Positions 8,538-16,783 of a DNA stretch of 64,000 nt are shown here, piece after piece. Source of the DNA: Pelomonas sp. Root1237 (GTDB lineage: Bacteria; Pseudomonadota; Gammaproteobacteria; Burkholderiales; Burkholderiaceae_C). The notes beneath the pieces were generated by a model. It did no database searches, had not been told where the DNA came from, and saw only the letters and a list, made by a program, of their open reading frames with translations. The DNA is taken from the NCBI RefSeq assembly GCF_001425055.1, contig NZ_LMDK01000016.1, forward strand, positions 285,803 to 349,802, in the 5' to 3' direction. The position numbers and the translations under genes are program-made. Every line of letters begins with the position of its first letter. Within the stretch, counting starts at the first letter, position 1.

Positions 8538-8772
8538 TCAGCAGCAGCGCCAGGCTGGCGCCAAAGGCGATGACGGCCCAGAAGATCAGGAAGCTGAGGG
8601 TGTAGACGGCCTGGGTCGACAACTGCACGGGCGCAGTGCCAAACCAGCGCAGGTCGGCCGGGTCGACGACGGCGAACACCAGGGCCTCCAGCACGCCAGC
8701 CGCAAGGAAGGACGACCAGGCCACGGCCATCGCAAAGCGCTTGATGCGCGTGGGGCCGGCGGCGCCGTTCAT
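8479..8772 (-). CDS. Small membrane protein at end of cco operon
   Basis: A 97-residue protein with two predicted membrane helices (about 12-35 and 52-80) and a charged tail (PGDEDKPGRHAPGWPR). Its ATG overlaps the stop of the short ccoH gene by 4 bp, so it belongs to the same transcript and is probably translated with it. No catalytic or metal-binding motif is visible. Conserved small membrane proteins follow ccoGH in several Burkholderiales, and a role in oxidase assembly is a context inference only. Its 3' end runs into the convergent ndh gene. Confidence 0.7.
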   Translation of the reverse strand: MNGAAGPTRIKRFAMAVAWSSFLAAGVLEALVFAVVDPADLRWFGTAPVQLSTQAVYTLSFLIFWAVIAFGASLALLLISLPGDEDKPGRHAPGWPR

Positions 8773-9032
8773 CTCTTCAGGCCCGCCGTGCCCGTGGCGG
8801 CATGGTTGCGGGCGACCAGGGCCGGTACCGCATCACCGGCACGGGCGCGCAGGTCGGCGGGCTCGGTGGCATCGGCAGCCTGGGCGGTGCGGTGCAGCTC
8901 CAGCGGCGGGTCGGGGTGGCGGATGGCCAGCGCCAGCGTGAAGAAACTGGCAACGACGACGATCGCCGGGCCCCCGACCACGAGCCAGACCATGGGCTCG
9001 CGCCAGGCGGAGGAGGGATTCAGGGCGGACAT
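8769..9032 (-). CDS. ccoH: Short FixH/CcoH-like cbb3 assembly protein
   Basis: An 87-residue protein with one membrane helix (about 14-36, REPMVWLVVGGPAIVVVASF) followed by a short periplasmic tail. The WREPMVWLVVGGPA start is typical of FixH. Classical FixH/CcoH is about 150-165 residues with a larger periplasmic domain, so this is a reduced form. CcoH is needed for stable assembly of the cbb3 oxidase. The ATG at 9032 has a good upstream GGAG site and lies 16 bp after ccoG. It overlaps the next gene by 4 bp. Confidence 0.75.
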   Translation of the reverse strand: MSALNPSSAWREPMVWLVVGGPAIVVVASFFTLALAIRHPDPPLELHRTAQAADATEPADLRARAGDAVPALVARNHAATGTAGLKR

Positions 9033-9048
9033 GGGGTTCTCCTCGCCG

Positions 9049-10512
9049 TCAGCGCGGCAGCACGAAAGTGGACTTCTCGACGACGGTCTCGGCGGCCGAT
9101 CCACCGGTGTCATCGCTGATGCGGCTGAAGCGGCTGATGCGCCAGCGCATGGGATGGGCGCCGGCCTTGAGTTGCTGCGCCGTCTCGGGCGGCACGCGCA
9201 GGGCCACCGCCACCCAGCGCGCCTCGGCGGGGCCCAGGTCCACGGTGGCGGCCTGGGTCAGCGCCAGGCCGGGGAGGCCCTCGGCTTCGATGCGGTAGCG
9301 CTGGGGCGACTCGGTCGCGTTCATGACCTGCAGGCGGTAGACGTTTTCGATCCAGCCGTCCTCGACGAGTCGGGCCATCGAAGCGCGGTCGCGCACGATG
9401 TCGACGCGGAAGCTGTGCCGCGACAGCAGGCTCCACATCAGGGCCGTGCAGATGACGAGCAGCACGGCGGTGTAGATCAGCACGCGCGGTCGCAAAACAT
9501 GCTGCCAGCGCTGCGCGCGCGTCAGGCGCTGCTCCAGGCCGTTCTCGGTGTCGTAGCGGATGAGGCCACGCTCGGTGCCCATCTTGTCCATGACGCCGTT
9601 GCAGACGTCGATGCAGGCCGCGCAGCCGATGCATTCGTACTGCAGGCCGTCGCGGATGTCGATGCCGGTCGGGCAGACCTGCACGCACAGGTTGCAGTCG
9701 ATGCAGTCCCCCACGGGAGCGGCGGCGCTGCGCACCTCGCCCTTCTTGCCGCGCTGCGCGTTCTTGCCGCGCGGCTCGCCGCGCTCCGGGTCATAGCTGA
9801 CGATCAGCGTGTCGCGGTCGAACATCGCGCTCTGGAAGCGCGCGTACGGGCACATGTACTTGCAGACCTGCTCGCGCATGTAGCCGGCGTTGCCGTAGGT
9901 GGCGAAGCCGTAGAACAGCACCCAGAAGGTTTCCCACGGTCCCATGCCGAACGCGAGGACCTCGCGCGCCAGTGTCTGGATGGGCGTGAAGTAGCCAACG
10001 AAGGTGAAGCCGGTCCACAGGCCCAGCGCGATCCAGGCGGACTGCTTGCCCGCCTTGCGCCAGAGCTTGGTCCAGGACCACGGCGCCTTTTGCAGCCGCA
10101 GCCGCGCGTTGCGGTCGCCCTCGAACCAGCGCTCGATGAGCATGAACAGCTCGGTGTAGACCGTCTGTGGGCAGGCGTAGCCGCACCACAGGCGCCCGGC
10201 CACGGCGGTGAACAGGAAGAGCGCGTAGGCCGAGATCATCAGCAAGCCCGTGAGGTACACGAAGTCCTGCGGATACAGCACCAGGCCGAAGATGTAGAAG
10301 CGCCGCGAGCCCAGGTCGAAGAGCACGGCCTGCCTCTCGCCCCAACTGAGCCAGGGCAGGCCGTAGAACACGAGTTGGGTCAGCGCGACGATGGCCCAGC
10401 GCCAGCGGGCGTAGAAGCCGTCCACCGACCGCGGGTGGATCTTGTCCTCCGACTTGTAGAGGCGGATGACTTGGACGGCATCGCCCGGACCGGGCGCGGA
10501 GGGAACAGGCAT
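9049..10512 (-). CDS. ccoG: cbb3 oxidase maturation iron-sulfur membrane protein
   Basis: A 487-residue RdxA/FixG/CcoG protein with several N-terminal membrane segments and the WCGYACPQ motif in the membrane part. A dicluster ferredoxin domain reads CIDCNLCVQVCPTG and CIGCAACIDVC, followed by a further membrane helix (ILIYTAVLLVICTALMWSL) and a C-terminal Ig-like periplasmic domain. CcoG reduces Cu(II) for delivery to the CuB site of cbb3 oxidase (established in Rhodobacter). It lies 5 bp after ccoP in the operon. All cluster cysteines are present, so it looks functional. Confidence 0.95.
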   Translation of the reverse strand: MPVPSAPGPGDAVQVIRLYKSEDKIHPRSVDGFYARWRWAIVALTQLVFYGLPWLSWGERQAVLFDLGSRRFYIFGLVLYPQDFVYLTGLLMISAYALFLFTAVAGRLWCGYACPQTVYTELFMLIERWFEGDRNARLRLQKAPWSWTKLWRKAGKQSAWIALGLWTGFTFVGYFTPIQTLAREVLAFGMGPWETFWVLFYGFATYGNAGYMREQVCKYMCPYARFQSAMFDRDTLIVSYDPERGEPRGKNAQRGKKGEVRSAAAPVGDCIDCNLCVQVCPTGIDIRDGLQYECIGCAACIDVCNGVMDKMGTERGLIRYDTENGLEQRLTRAQRWQHVLRPRVLIYTAVLLVICTALMWSLLSRHSFRVDIVRDRASMARLVEDGWIENVYRLQVMNATESPQRYRIEAEGLPGLALTQAATVDLGPAEARWVAVALRVPPETAQQLKAGAHPMRWRISRFSRISDDTGGSAAETVVEKSTFVLPR

Positions 10513-10517
10513 GGGAC

Positions 10518-11435
10518 TCAGGGGGAAGCGATGACGCCTTGCGACTGCGACAGACCCCAGACATAGGACGCAAGCACGCGGATCTGCTCGGGCGTCAGCC
10601 GCTCGCCATGGGCCGGCATCACGTTGTGCTTGCCGTTGTTGACCATGGCCGTGACGGCTTCCTCACCCCAGCCATGCAGCCAGACCTTGTCGCTCAGGTT
10701 GGGCGCCCCCAGGGCCGGGTTGCCCTGGCCGCCGGGGCCGTGGCAGGCCGCGCAGGCGGTGAACTTGGGCTTGCCGAGCTGGGCGTAGAGCGCGTTGTGC
10801 GGGCTGCCCGACAGCGACAGCACGTAGTGGGCGACGTTGCGCACATCCTCCGCCGCGCCCACTGCCGGGGCCATCACGGGCATGTTGCCCTCGCGGCCCT
10901 TGGTGATGGTCTCGGTGATGGTTTCGGGCGAGCCGCCCCACAGCCAGTCGGTGTCGGTCAGGTTGGGGAAGCCCTTGGAACCCTTGGCGTCGGCGCCGTG
11001 GCACTGCGCGCAGTTGTTGGCGAACAGCCGCTCGCCAATGGCGTGGGCCTTGGGATCCTTGGCGAGTTGCTCCGGGGTCTTGTCGGCGAAGGCGGCATAG
11101 ACCGGCGCCATGGTGGCGCGCGCCTGTGCCAGGTCGTTGGCGTGCTCGCCCAGGCTCGTCCAACCCAGCTTGCCGGCCTGGTTGCCCAGCCCTGGATAGA
11201 GCGCCAGGTAGATGCCGGAGAAGACGATGGTCAGCACGAACAGGCCCATCCACCAGGCCGGCAGCGGGTTGTTGAGTTCGCGCAGGTCCTCGTCCCAGAC
11301 GTGGCCCGTCGTGTTGTCCGAGGCCATCACCTGGCGGCGGCTGGCGATGATGAGCAGAATGCCGCAGAAGATGAGGCCGCCAATGGTGCCAATGGCGATG
11401 AAGAGGGACCAGCCGCCGTTGAAGAAGTCGCTCAT
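10518..11435 (-). CDS. ccoP: cbb3 oxidase diheme cytochrome c subunit
   Basis: A 305-residue membrane-anchored diheme cytochrome c. It has two N-terminal helices (about 10-31 and 61-82) and two c-type heme sites, CAQCH at 142-146 and CAACH at 228-232. Methionine ligand candidates are NMPVM (184-188) and VMP near 272. CcoP feeds electrons from soluble cytochromes into the oxidase. The start overlaps the ccoQ stop by 4 bp (ATGA), and the end lies 5 bp before ccoG, so ccoNOQPGH read as one operon. Confidence 0.96.
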   Translation of the reverse strand: MSDFFNGGWSLFIAIGTIGGLIFCGILLIIASRRQVMASDNTTGHVWDEDLRELNNPLPAWWMGLFVLTIVFSGIYLALYPGLGNQAGKLGWTSLGEHANDLAQARATMAPVYAAFADKTPEQLAKDPKAHAIGERLFANNCAQCHGADAKGSKGFPNLTDTDWLWGGSPETITETITKGREGNMPVMAPAVGAAEDVRNVAHYVLSLSGSPHNALYAQLGKPKFTACAACHGPGGQGNPALGAPNLSDKVWLHGWGEEAVTAMVNNGKHNVMPAHGERLTPEQIRVLASYVWGLSQSQGVIASP

Positions 11436-11563
11436 TGCTCATCTCCTTCGAGGGGCAGGCGGGCGGCGTCGTCGAAGCGGCCGCGCCAGGCCCAGGCGAT
11501 GATGCCGAGGAAGACGGCCAGCGACACGAGAGTCACGGCCACACGGAGTTCGTTGATGCCCAT
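11432..11563 (-). CDS. ccoQ: cbb3 oxidase subunit CcoQ
   Basis: A 43-residue protein read directly from the sequence: start MGINELRVAVTLVSL, one membrane helix (about 8-26), then WRGRFDDAARLPLEG and stop. Size, single helix and position between ccoO and ccoP are diagnostic of CcoQ, which stabilises the core complex. A GGAG ribosome site lies upstream. Its TGA overlaps the ccoP ATG. Confidence 0.93.
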   Translation of the reverse strand: MGINELRVAVTLVSLAVFLGIIAWAWRGRFDDAARLPLEGDEQ

Positions 11564-11575
11564 GGTGCGGGCTCC

Positions 11576-12199
11576 TTACTTGTTCGCGGTGCCAAGCACC
11601 TGCAGATAGGCCACCAGCGCGTCGAGCTCGGTCTTGCCCGTCACGTCCTGGGAGGAGGCCTTCACCTCCGCCTCGGTGTAGGGCACGCCCAGCATGCGCA
11701 TCGCCGCGAGGCGCGCCGGCATGCCGGCTGCGTCCACCGGTGCATTTACCAGCCAGGGGTAGGCCGGCATGTTGGACTCGGGCACCAGGTCGCGTGGGTT
11801 GTTCAGGTGGATGCGATGCCAGTCGTCGCTGTACTTGGCGCCGACGCGATGCAGGTCGGGCCCGGTGCGCTTGCTGCCCCACTGGAAGGGGTGGTCGTAG
11901 ACGAACTCGCCCGCAGTAGAGTACTTGCCATAACGCAGCGTCTCGGCGGCAAGCGGGCGGATCATCTGCGAGTGGCAGTTGTAGCAACCCTCGCGCAGAT
12001 AGATGTCGCGCCCGGCAAGCTGCAGCGCCGTGTAGGGCTTGAGGCCGGGCGCAGCCTCGGTGGTGGAGCGCTGGAAGAACAGCGGCACGATCTCGACGAC
12101 GCCGCCAACCAGCACGGTCAGCAGCACCAGCACGATCATCAGCAGGTTGCTGGTCTCGATGCGCTGGTGGCCGGAGACGGATGAAGTTTGTGTGCTCAT
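11576..12199 (-). CDS. ccoO: cbb3 oxidase monoheme cytochrome c subunit
   Basis: A 207-residue subunit with one N-terminal membrane helix (about 18-40) and a single c-type heme site CYNCH at 72-76. The following NMPAYPWL supplies the methionine ligand. CcoO transfers electrons from CcoP to the CcoN active site. The ATG at 12199 is chosen because homology begins at the short cytosolic N-terminus. A dispersed repeat fills the 170-bp gap to ccoN, so the oxidase genes are separated there by non-coding DNA instead of the usual tight junction. Confidence 0.96.
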   Translation of the reverse strand: MSTQTSSVSGHQRIETSNLLMIVLVLLTVLVGGVVEIVPLFFQRSTTEAAPGLKPYTALQLAGRDIYLREGCYNCHSQMIRPLAAETLRYGKYSTAGEFVYDHPFQWGSKRTGPDLHRVGAKYSDDWHRIHLNNPRDLVPESNMPAYPWLVNAPVDAAGMPARLAAMRMLGVPYTEAEVKASSQDVTGKTELDALVAYLQVLGTANK

Positions 12200-12240
12200 G
12201 TCATTTGCTCCGCCGCGTGTAGCGGCGCTTGAAATTTGCG

Positions 12241-12358
12241 GGCCGAGCGCCGGGCCGCTCCCAAGCCGGCCCGCGTTGGGCGACGTACCTGCCGGTCGAA
12301 CCGGCAGGTATCGCCGTCCCCGCGGGGGACCGGCCAACGTACTCGTTGGACGAGGGGC
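12241..12358 (-). repeat. Dispersed hairpin repeat, copy A
   Basis: Read on the minus strand, this intergenic element shares a skeleton with copies at 18837, 21977 and 26239. The skeleton is CCCCTCG, a variable hairpin, GGTCCCCCG(C/A)GGGGACGGCGAT, a second hairpin, then GTCGCC/ATCGCC and GCGGGCCGGCT plus GGGAGCGGCCC. In this copy the second hairpin has arms ACCTGCCGG (12287-12295) and CCGGCAGGT (12301-12309). The arm bases differ entirely from the other copies while pairing is kept. It lies between ccoN and ccoO, within an operon. Confidence 0.85.
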
Positions 12359-12369
12359 TGCATGTCAGT

Positions 12370-13818
12370 TCAGGCGTGAGCCAGCGCGGGGACCGGGATG
12401 CGCACGGACTGCGAATTGCCGGCCTGCACGGTCTTGATGACGTTCCAGCTCATGATCAGCATGCCGCCGAGGTAGAGCAGGCCACCGCTGAGACGGATCA
12501 CGTAGAAGGGCCAGGTCGCCTTGACGCTCTCGACGAAGGTGTAGACCAGCGTGCCGTCGGGGTTGACCGCGCGCCACATCAGGCCCTGCATGACGCCGGC
12601 GATCCACATCGCGGCGATGTAGAGCACGATGCCCAGCGTCGCGATCCAGAAGTGCAACTCGATGGCACGCTTGGAGTACATCTGCGTGCGGCCGAACATG
12701 CGCGGGATCAGGTGGTAGAGCGAGCCCATCGAGATGAGGCCCACCCAGCCCAGCGCCCCGCTGTGCACGTGGCCCACCGTCCAATCGGTGTAGTGCGACA
12801 GCGCGTTGACGGTCTTGATGGACATCATCGGCCCCTCGAAGGTCGACATGCCGTAGAACGACAGCGCGACGATGAGGAACTTCAGGATGGGGTCGTCACG
12901 CAGCTTGTGCCAGGCACCCGACAACGTCATGACGCCGTTGATCATGCCGCCCCAGCTCGGCGCCAGCAGCACCAGGCTGAAGATCATGCCGACGCTCTGC
13001 GCCCAGTCCGGCAGCGCCGTGTAGTGCAGGTGGTGGGGGCCCGCCCACATATAAGTGAAGATCAGCGCCCAGAAGTGGACGATGGACAGGCGGTAGCTGT
13101 AGACGGGGCGCTCGGCCTGCTTGGGGATGTAGTAATACATCATCCCGAGGAAGCCCGCGGTCAGGAAGAAGCCCACCGCGTTATGGCCGTACCACCACTG
13201 CACCATGGCGTCCTGCACACCGGCGTAGGCCGAATAGCTTTTCCAGAAGCTGACCGGGATCACCGCGCCGTTGACGAGGTGCAGCAGGGCCACAGCGAGG
13301 ATGAAGGCACCGAAGAACCAGTTGGCCACGTAGATGTGACGGATCTTGCGGCGCCCCACGGTGCCGAAGAACACGATGGCGTAGGACACCCAGGCAATGG
13401 TGATCAGCACGCCGATGGGCCATTCCAGCTCGGCATATTCCTTGCCGCGTGTGAAGCCCAGCGGCAGCGTGATGGCCGCAGCCACGATGACCAGCTGCCA
13501 GCACCAGAAGTGAAACCACGCCAGGCCCGGCGCGAACAGGCGGGTCTGGCCGGTGCGCTGCACGACGTGGTAGCTGGTCGCCATCAGTGCGCAGCCACCG
13601 AACGCGAAGATGACCGCGTTGGTATGCAGGGGCCGCAGCCGCCCGTAGCTCAACCAGGGGATGCCTGCGCCGAGATCGGGCCAGGCCAGTTGCGCCGCAA
13701 TGATGACGCCCACCAGCATGCCCACCACGCCCCACAGAACGGCGGCCAGCGCAAATGCGCGTACCGGTCCGTCTTCGTATACCGCCCCAGTGGTGGCCAG
13801 CGCCTTTTCGTTCGCCAT
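12370..13818 (-). CDS. ccoN: cbb3 oxidase catalytic subunit I
   Basis: A 482-residue polytopic heme-copper oxidase subunit. Histidine ligands are visible in order: H65 in LHTNAVIF (low-spin heme b), the CuB histidine in [10 protein letters not shown], the paired histidines of GPHHLHYT, and the late [10 protein letters not shown] for the hemes. Together with CcoO/P it reduces oxygen to water with high affinity in the inner membrane. The ATG at 13818 is preceded by AAGGAG. The promoter region (13819-13864 plus the end of ccoS) carries an FNR-type box, fitting induction under low oxygen. Confidence 0.97.
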   Translation of the reverse strand: MANEKALATTGAVYEDGPVRAFALAAVLWGVVGMLVGVIIAAQLAWPDLGAGIPWLSYGRLRPLHTNAVIFAFGGCALMATSYHVVQRTGQTRLFAPGLAWFHFWCWQLVIVAAAITLPLGFTRGKEYAELEWPIGVLITIAWVSYAIVFFGTVGRRKIRHIYVANWFFGAFILAVALLHLVNGAVIPVSFWKSYSAYAGVQDAMVQWWYGHNAVGFFLTAGFLGMMYYYIPKQAERPVYSYRLSIVHFWALIFTYMWAGPHHLHYTALPDWAQSVGMIFSLVLLAPSWGGMINGVMTLSGAWHKLRDDPILKFLIVALSFYGMSTFEGPMMSIKTVNALSHYTDWTVGHVHSGALGWVGLISMGSLYHLIPRMFGRTQMYSKRAIELHFWIATLGIVLYIAAMWIAGVMQGLMWRAVNPDGTLVYTFVESVKATWPFYVIRLSGGLLYLGGMLIMSWNVIKTVQAGNSQSVRIPVPALAHA

Positions 13819-13864
13819 CGCGACTCCTTCAGTCTGATGCAAACGATTCTTCGCGCGGGGGCTC

Positions 13865-14014
13865 CTAGACGCCTTGATCCTCGTCAAGCAGGATGCGTTC
13901 AGCCTCGTGTTCGAAGCCGTCCAGTTGCCCGGAGTGCACAGCCCAGCCGAACACCGCCACGATGAGCAGCACCAGCACGACCGAGAAGGGGATGAGGAGA
14001 TACAGGATGTCCAT
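13865..14014 (-). CDS. ccoS: cbb3 oxidase maturation protein CcoS
   Basis: A 49-residue protein starting [20 protein letters not shown], with one N-terminal helix, then [20 protein letters not shown]. This is the FixS/CcoS pattern (short helix, aromatic FxWAxxxGQ(F/L)(D/E)). CcoS is needed for cofactor insertion into cbb3 oxidase. Its ATG overlaps the ccoI stop (TGATG). Its last codons, LLDEDQG, contain the FNR-type box that probably drives ccoN, so the coding and regulatory functions overlap. Confidence 0.92.
   Translation of the reverse strand: MDILYLLIPFSVVLVLLIVAVFGWAVHSGQLDGFEHEAERILLDEDQGV
13874..13887. promoter_or_regulatory. FNR-type box upstream of ccoN, inside ccoS
   Basis: TTGATCCTCGTCAA matches TTGATNNNNATCAA at 9 of 10 defined positions. 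Its centre is about 63 bp before the ccoN ATG, a normal distance for an FNR-activated promoter. It lies entirely within the 3' codons of ccoS. Confidence 0.82.
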
Positions 14015-16221
14015 CAGCGCGCCAATCTCTGGGCATTGAGCACGACGAACAGCGAACTCGCTGCCATGCCCAGGCCCGCCGCCAGCGGCGGCAGCCAGCC
14101 GCTCAGCGCCAGCGGCACGCAGGCCAGGTTGTAGAGCGCCGCCCAGGCGAGGTTCTGACGCAGCACGCGGCGCGTCCTGTGCGCCAGCGCGAGCGCCTGC
14201 GGGATGGCCATCAGCTGGTTGGACACCAGCAGCGCATCTGCGGCACCGCGCGCCAGCATGGCGCCCTGCCCCATGGCGATGCGCACGTCCGCCGCGGCCA
14301 GCACCGGCGCGTCGTTGATGCCGTCGCCGACCATCAGCACGCGCTCGCCGCGCGCCTGCCAGTCACGCAGAGCAGCAAGCTTGGACTCGGGCGTGGCGCC
14401 CGCGCGCCAGTGGGCAATGTCCAGCAACGCCGCCATGCGCGCGACCGCCGCCGGCTGGTCGCCCGATAGCAGGCGCACGCGCCTGCCCTGGGCGCGCAAG
14501 GCCTTGATCGTTGCCGCTGCATCGGCGCGTGGTGCCTCGGCAAGGTCCAGCCACAGCACGCAGTCGCCGCAGCCCACGGGGCCAAACGCCAGCCGCGCAG
14601 CCGGATCGGGCCGCGCGCTGACCCAGGCCGGCGCACCCAGGCGCCAGACCCGGCCGGTCGCGTCGCGCGCCTCCACGCCGCGGCCGGCGACTTCGCGCAC
14701 GTCCGCCCAGCTGCCGGCACTTCCGTCGGCCAGCGCCTGCGCCACCGGGTGGCGCGACAGCCCGGCCAGGCTGCGGGCGACGTTCAGCAGCGCGTCGGCA
14801 TCGGCGCCCTGGGCCCAGTGGCGACGCAGCTGCAGCCGGTCCTCGCTGAGCGTGCCGGTCTTGTCGAAGACGACGGTGTCGATGGTGCACAGCCGTTCCA
14901 GCGCCGCCAGGTCCGTCAGCAGCAACCCGCGCCGAGCAAGCGCGCCGCTGGCCGCGAGCCAGGCCGCAGGCGCGGCCAGGGTCAGCGCGCAGGGGCAGGT
15001 GACGATCAGCACGGCCACGGCCACTGCGATGGCGCGTGAAGGATCCAGCCACCACCAGCCGACGCCCGCCAGCAGCGCCAGCAGCAGCACGACCGCCGTG
15101 AAGCCCGCGGCGACGCGGTCCAACACGCCGTTGACAAAAGGCCGCTGGCTCTGGGCCTGCTGCATCAATCGCACGATGCCCTGCGCCGTCGTGTCTGCAC
15201 CCACGCGCAGCACGCTGACGATGAGCGAGCCGTCGAGGTTGATGCTGCCCGCCACGACCGCATCGCCCACCGTCTTGGCGACCGGCGCGGATTCGCCCGT
15301 CAGCAGGGCCTCGTCGGCCCAGCCCTGGCCGGACAGCACACGGCCGTCGGCCGCGAAGGCCTCGCCGGCCGCGACGCGGATGCGATCACCCACGCGCAGC
15401 GCCTCGGGCGCGACGCGTTCACTGCTGCCGTCATCACGCAGCCGCTCGGCCGCCGTTGGCATCGCACCGGCGACCGCTTCCAGCGCATCCGCCGCACGAT
15501 GCCGCGCCCCCAGTTCGAACCAGCGCGCCAGCAGCAGCAGCGCGACGAACATCGTCAGCGAATCGAAGTAGACCTCGTGGCCCAAAGGCCCGCCGGGGTC
15601 GAACAAGGCGCCGGTGCTGGCCACGAAGGTGACGGCGATGCCCAACGCCACCGGCACATCCATGCCCAGCCGGCCTGCCCTCAGTTGCCGCAAGGCGCCA
15701 ACCATGAAGGGGGCGGCCGAAAAGGCCATGACAGGCAGCGTCAGCACCCAGCTGGCCCAGCGCAGCAGGCGGTCCAGGTCGGCGCTGAGCTCACCCGGGG
15801 CGGCAACGTAGGCCGGCGTCGCCATCATCATGACCTGCATCATCAGGAAGGCGGCGACAAAGAGCCGCCACAGGGCCTGGCGCCTTTCCTGCCTGCGCAG
15901 CTCGCGCGCCGGCGCTGCGACGTCGGGCGTGGCCCGGTAGCCCGCCACCTGCAGCGCGGCCAGCACGTCGGCGAGCGTGAGCTGTGAAGGCAACCACTGC
16001 AAGGCCAGCCGGGCCGACGCCGGATTGACACTGGCACCGCGCACGCCTGGCAGCGTCAGCAGCGCCGCTTCGATCAACCCCGAGCAGGCCGCGCAATGCA
16101 TGCCCGCCACCTGGAATTGCGACAGCGCCACACCGCCCGGGCCATCGGGCCAGGTCGTGAAGGGGGCGAGGAGGCGGGCGTCGGCATCAGCCGCACACAA
16201 GCCGGGAGGGGGTGCACTCAC
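14014..16221 (-). CDS. ccoI: Copper-translocating P1B-ATPase for cbb3 assembly
   Basis: A 735-residue P-type ATPase of the CcoI/FixI class. An N-terminal heavy-metal domain has GMHCAACSG (C43, C46). The membrane metal site is CPC (409-411). The cytoplasmic domains have TGES (308-311), phosphorylation site DKTGT (453-457), an SRHP motif and GDGINDAP. It exports Cu(I) to the periplasm for the CuB centre of cbb3 oxidase. The best start is a GTG at 16221, with weak ribosome-site support. It is directly coupled to ccoS, the usual ccoI-ccoS arrangement, upstream of ccoN. Confidence 0.94.
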   Translation of the reverse strand: MSAPPPGLCAADADARLLAPFTTWPDGPGGVALSQFQVAGMHCAACSGLIEAALLTLPGVRGASVNPASARLALQWLPSQLTLADVLAALQVAGYRATPDVAAPARELRRQERRQALWRLFVAAFLMMQVMMMATPAYVAAPGELSADLDRLLRWASWVLTLPVMAFSAAPFMVGALRQLRAGRLGMDVPVALGIAVTFVASTGALFDPGGPLGHEVYFDSLTMFVALLLLARWFELGARHRAADALEAVAGAMPTAAERLRDDGSSERVAPEALRVGDRIRVAAGEAFAADGRVLSGQGWADEALLTGESAPVAKTVGDAVVAGSINLDGSLIVSVLRVGADTTAQGIVRLMQQAQSQRPFVNGVLDRVAAGFTAVVLLLALLAGVGWWWLDPSRAIAVAVAVLIVTCPCALTLAAPAAWLAASGALARRGLLLTDLAALERLCTIDTVVFDKTGTLSEDRLQLRRHWAQGADADALLNVARSLAGLSRHPVAQALADGSAGSWADVREVAGRGVEARDATGRVWRLGAPAWVSARPDPAARLAFGPVGCGDCVLWLDLAEAPRADAAATIKALRAQGRRVRLLSGDQPAAVARMAALLDIAHWRAGATPESKLAALRDWQARGERVLMVGDGINDAPVLAAADVRIAMGQGAMLARGAADALLVSNQLMAIPQALALAHRTRRVLRQNLAWAALYNLACVPLALSGWLPPLAAGLGMAASSLFVVLNAQRLAR

Positions 16222-16255
16222 GCCGCCAATCTAGATGGCCCGCCCCGCCGCCCCC

Positions 16256-16269
16256 ATGACCTGGGTCAA
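16256..16269. promoter_or_regulatory. Degenerate FNR-like site between ccoI and cupin gene
   Basis: ATGACCTGGGTCAA matches the FNR consensus at 7 of 10 defined positions. It lies 35 bp before the ccoI start and 62 bp before the cupin gene start. Position suits a role for either gene, but the match is weak and it should be treated as a candidate only. Confidence 0.35.
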
Positions 16270-16330
16270 GCTTTTGCGGGAACACATATTGCGTGTGCTC
16301 CACCGCCTGCAGCACTTCAGGAGGTCACTC

Positions 16331-16783
16331 ATGTCGGATCTGTCGATACCCGTGGACGCCGCCAACGACGCGTCCGCCACACAGTTCTCCCATGTCAAGC
16401 CCGGGGACACGCCCTGGCGCCCCGACGGGCTGAGAGATTTCTTCCTCTACCGCGACCTGGGCGTGGCCGAGGCCACGGCGGGCAAGGTCATCGCGCACCT
16501 TGTGAAGGCGAACATGGCCCCTGAAAAGGGCACGGGATGGCACCGCCATGAGGCGGAGTTCCAGATCGTGCTGATGACCAAGGGCTGGGCCAAGTTCATG
16601 TACGGCGACCAGGTGACGCTCGTCGAGGCCGGCGACTGCGTGCACCAGCGCCCCGGCATCGTGCATTACCTGTTCGACTACTCGCCGGACATGGAGTACC
16701 TGGAGATCGTCTCGCCGGCGGACTTCAAGACGGTGGACGCGCCGGCGCCTTGTGAAGTGCCGGCGCCTTCGACCTGGCCCTAG
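16331..16783 (+). CDS. Cupin-domain protein
   Basis: A 150-residue small cupin. The first cupin motif is GWHRHEAEFQIVLMTKGWAKF, with metal ligand candidates H71, H73 and E77. The second motif follows at GDCVHQRPGIVHYLFDYS, with a further histidine. Start ATG 16331 is fixed by a strong AGGAGG site. Substrate and catalytic role cannot be inferred; many such single-domain cupins bind metal and small ligands or act as sensors. It ends convergently with the GST gene, the two stop codons sharing the palindrome CTAG at 16780-16783. A weak FNR-like site lies upstream. Confidence 0.85.
   Translation: MSDLSIPVDAANDASATQFSHVKPGDTPWRPDGLRDFFLYRDLGVAEATAGKVIAHLVKANMAPEKGTGWHRHEAEFQIVLMTKGWAKFMYGDQVTLVEAGDCVHQRPGIVHYLFDYSPDMEYLEIVSPADFKTVDAPAPCEVPAPSTWP

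Noticed and set aside
12229-13965. Plus-strand open frame opposite ccoN
   Set aside because: Antisense to an unmistakable cbb3 catalytic subunit; composition typical of a shadow frame.
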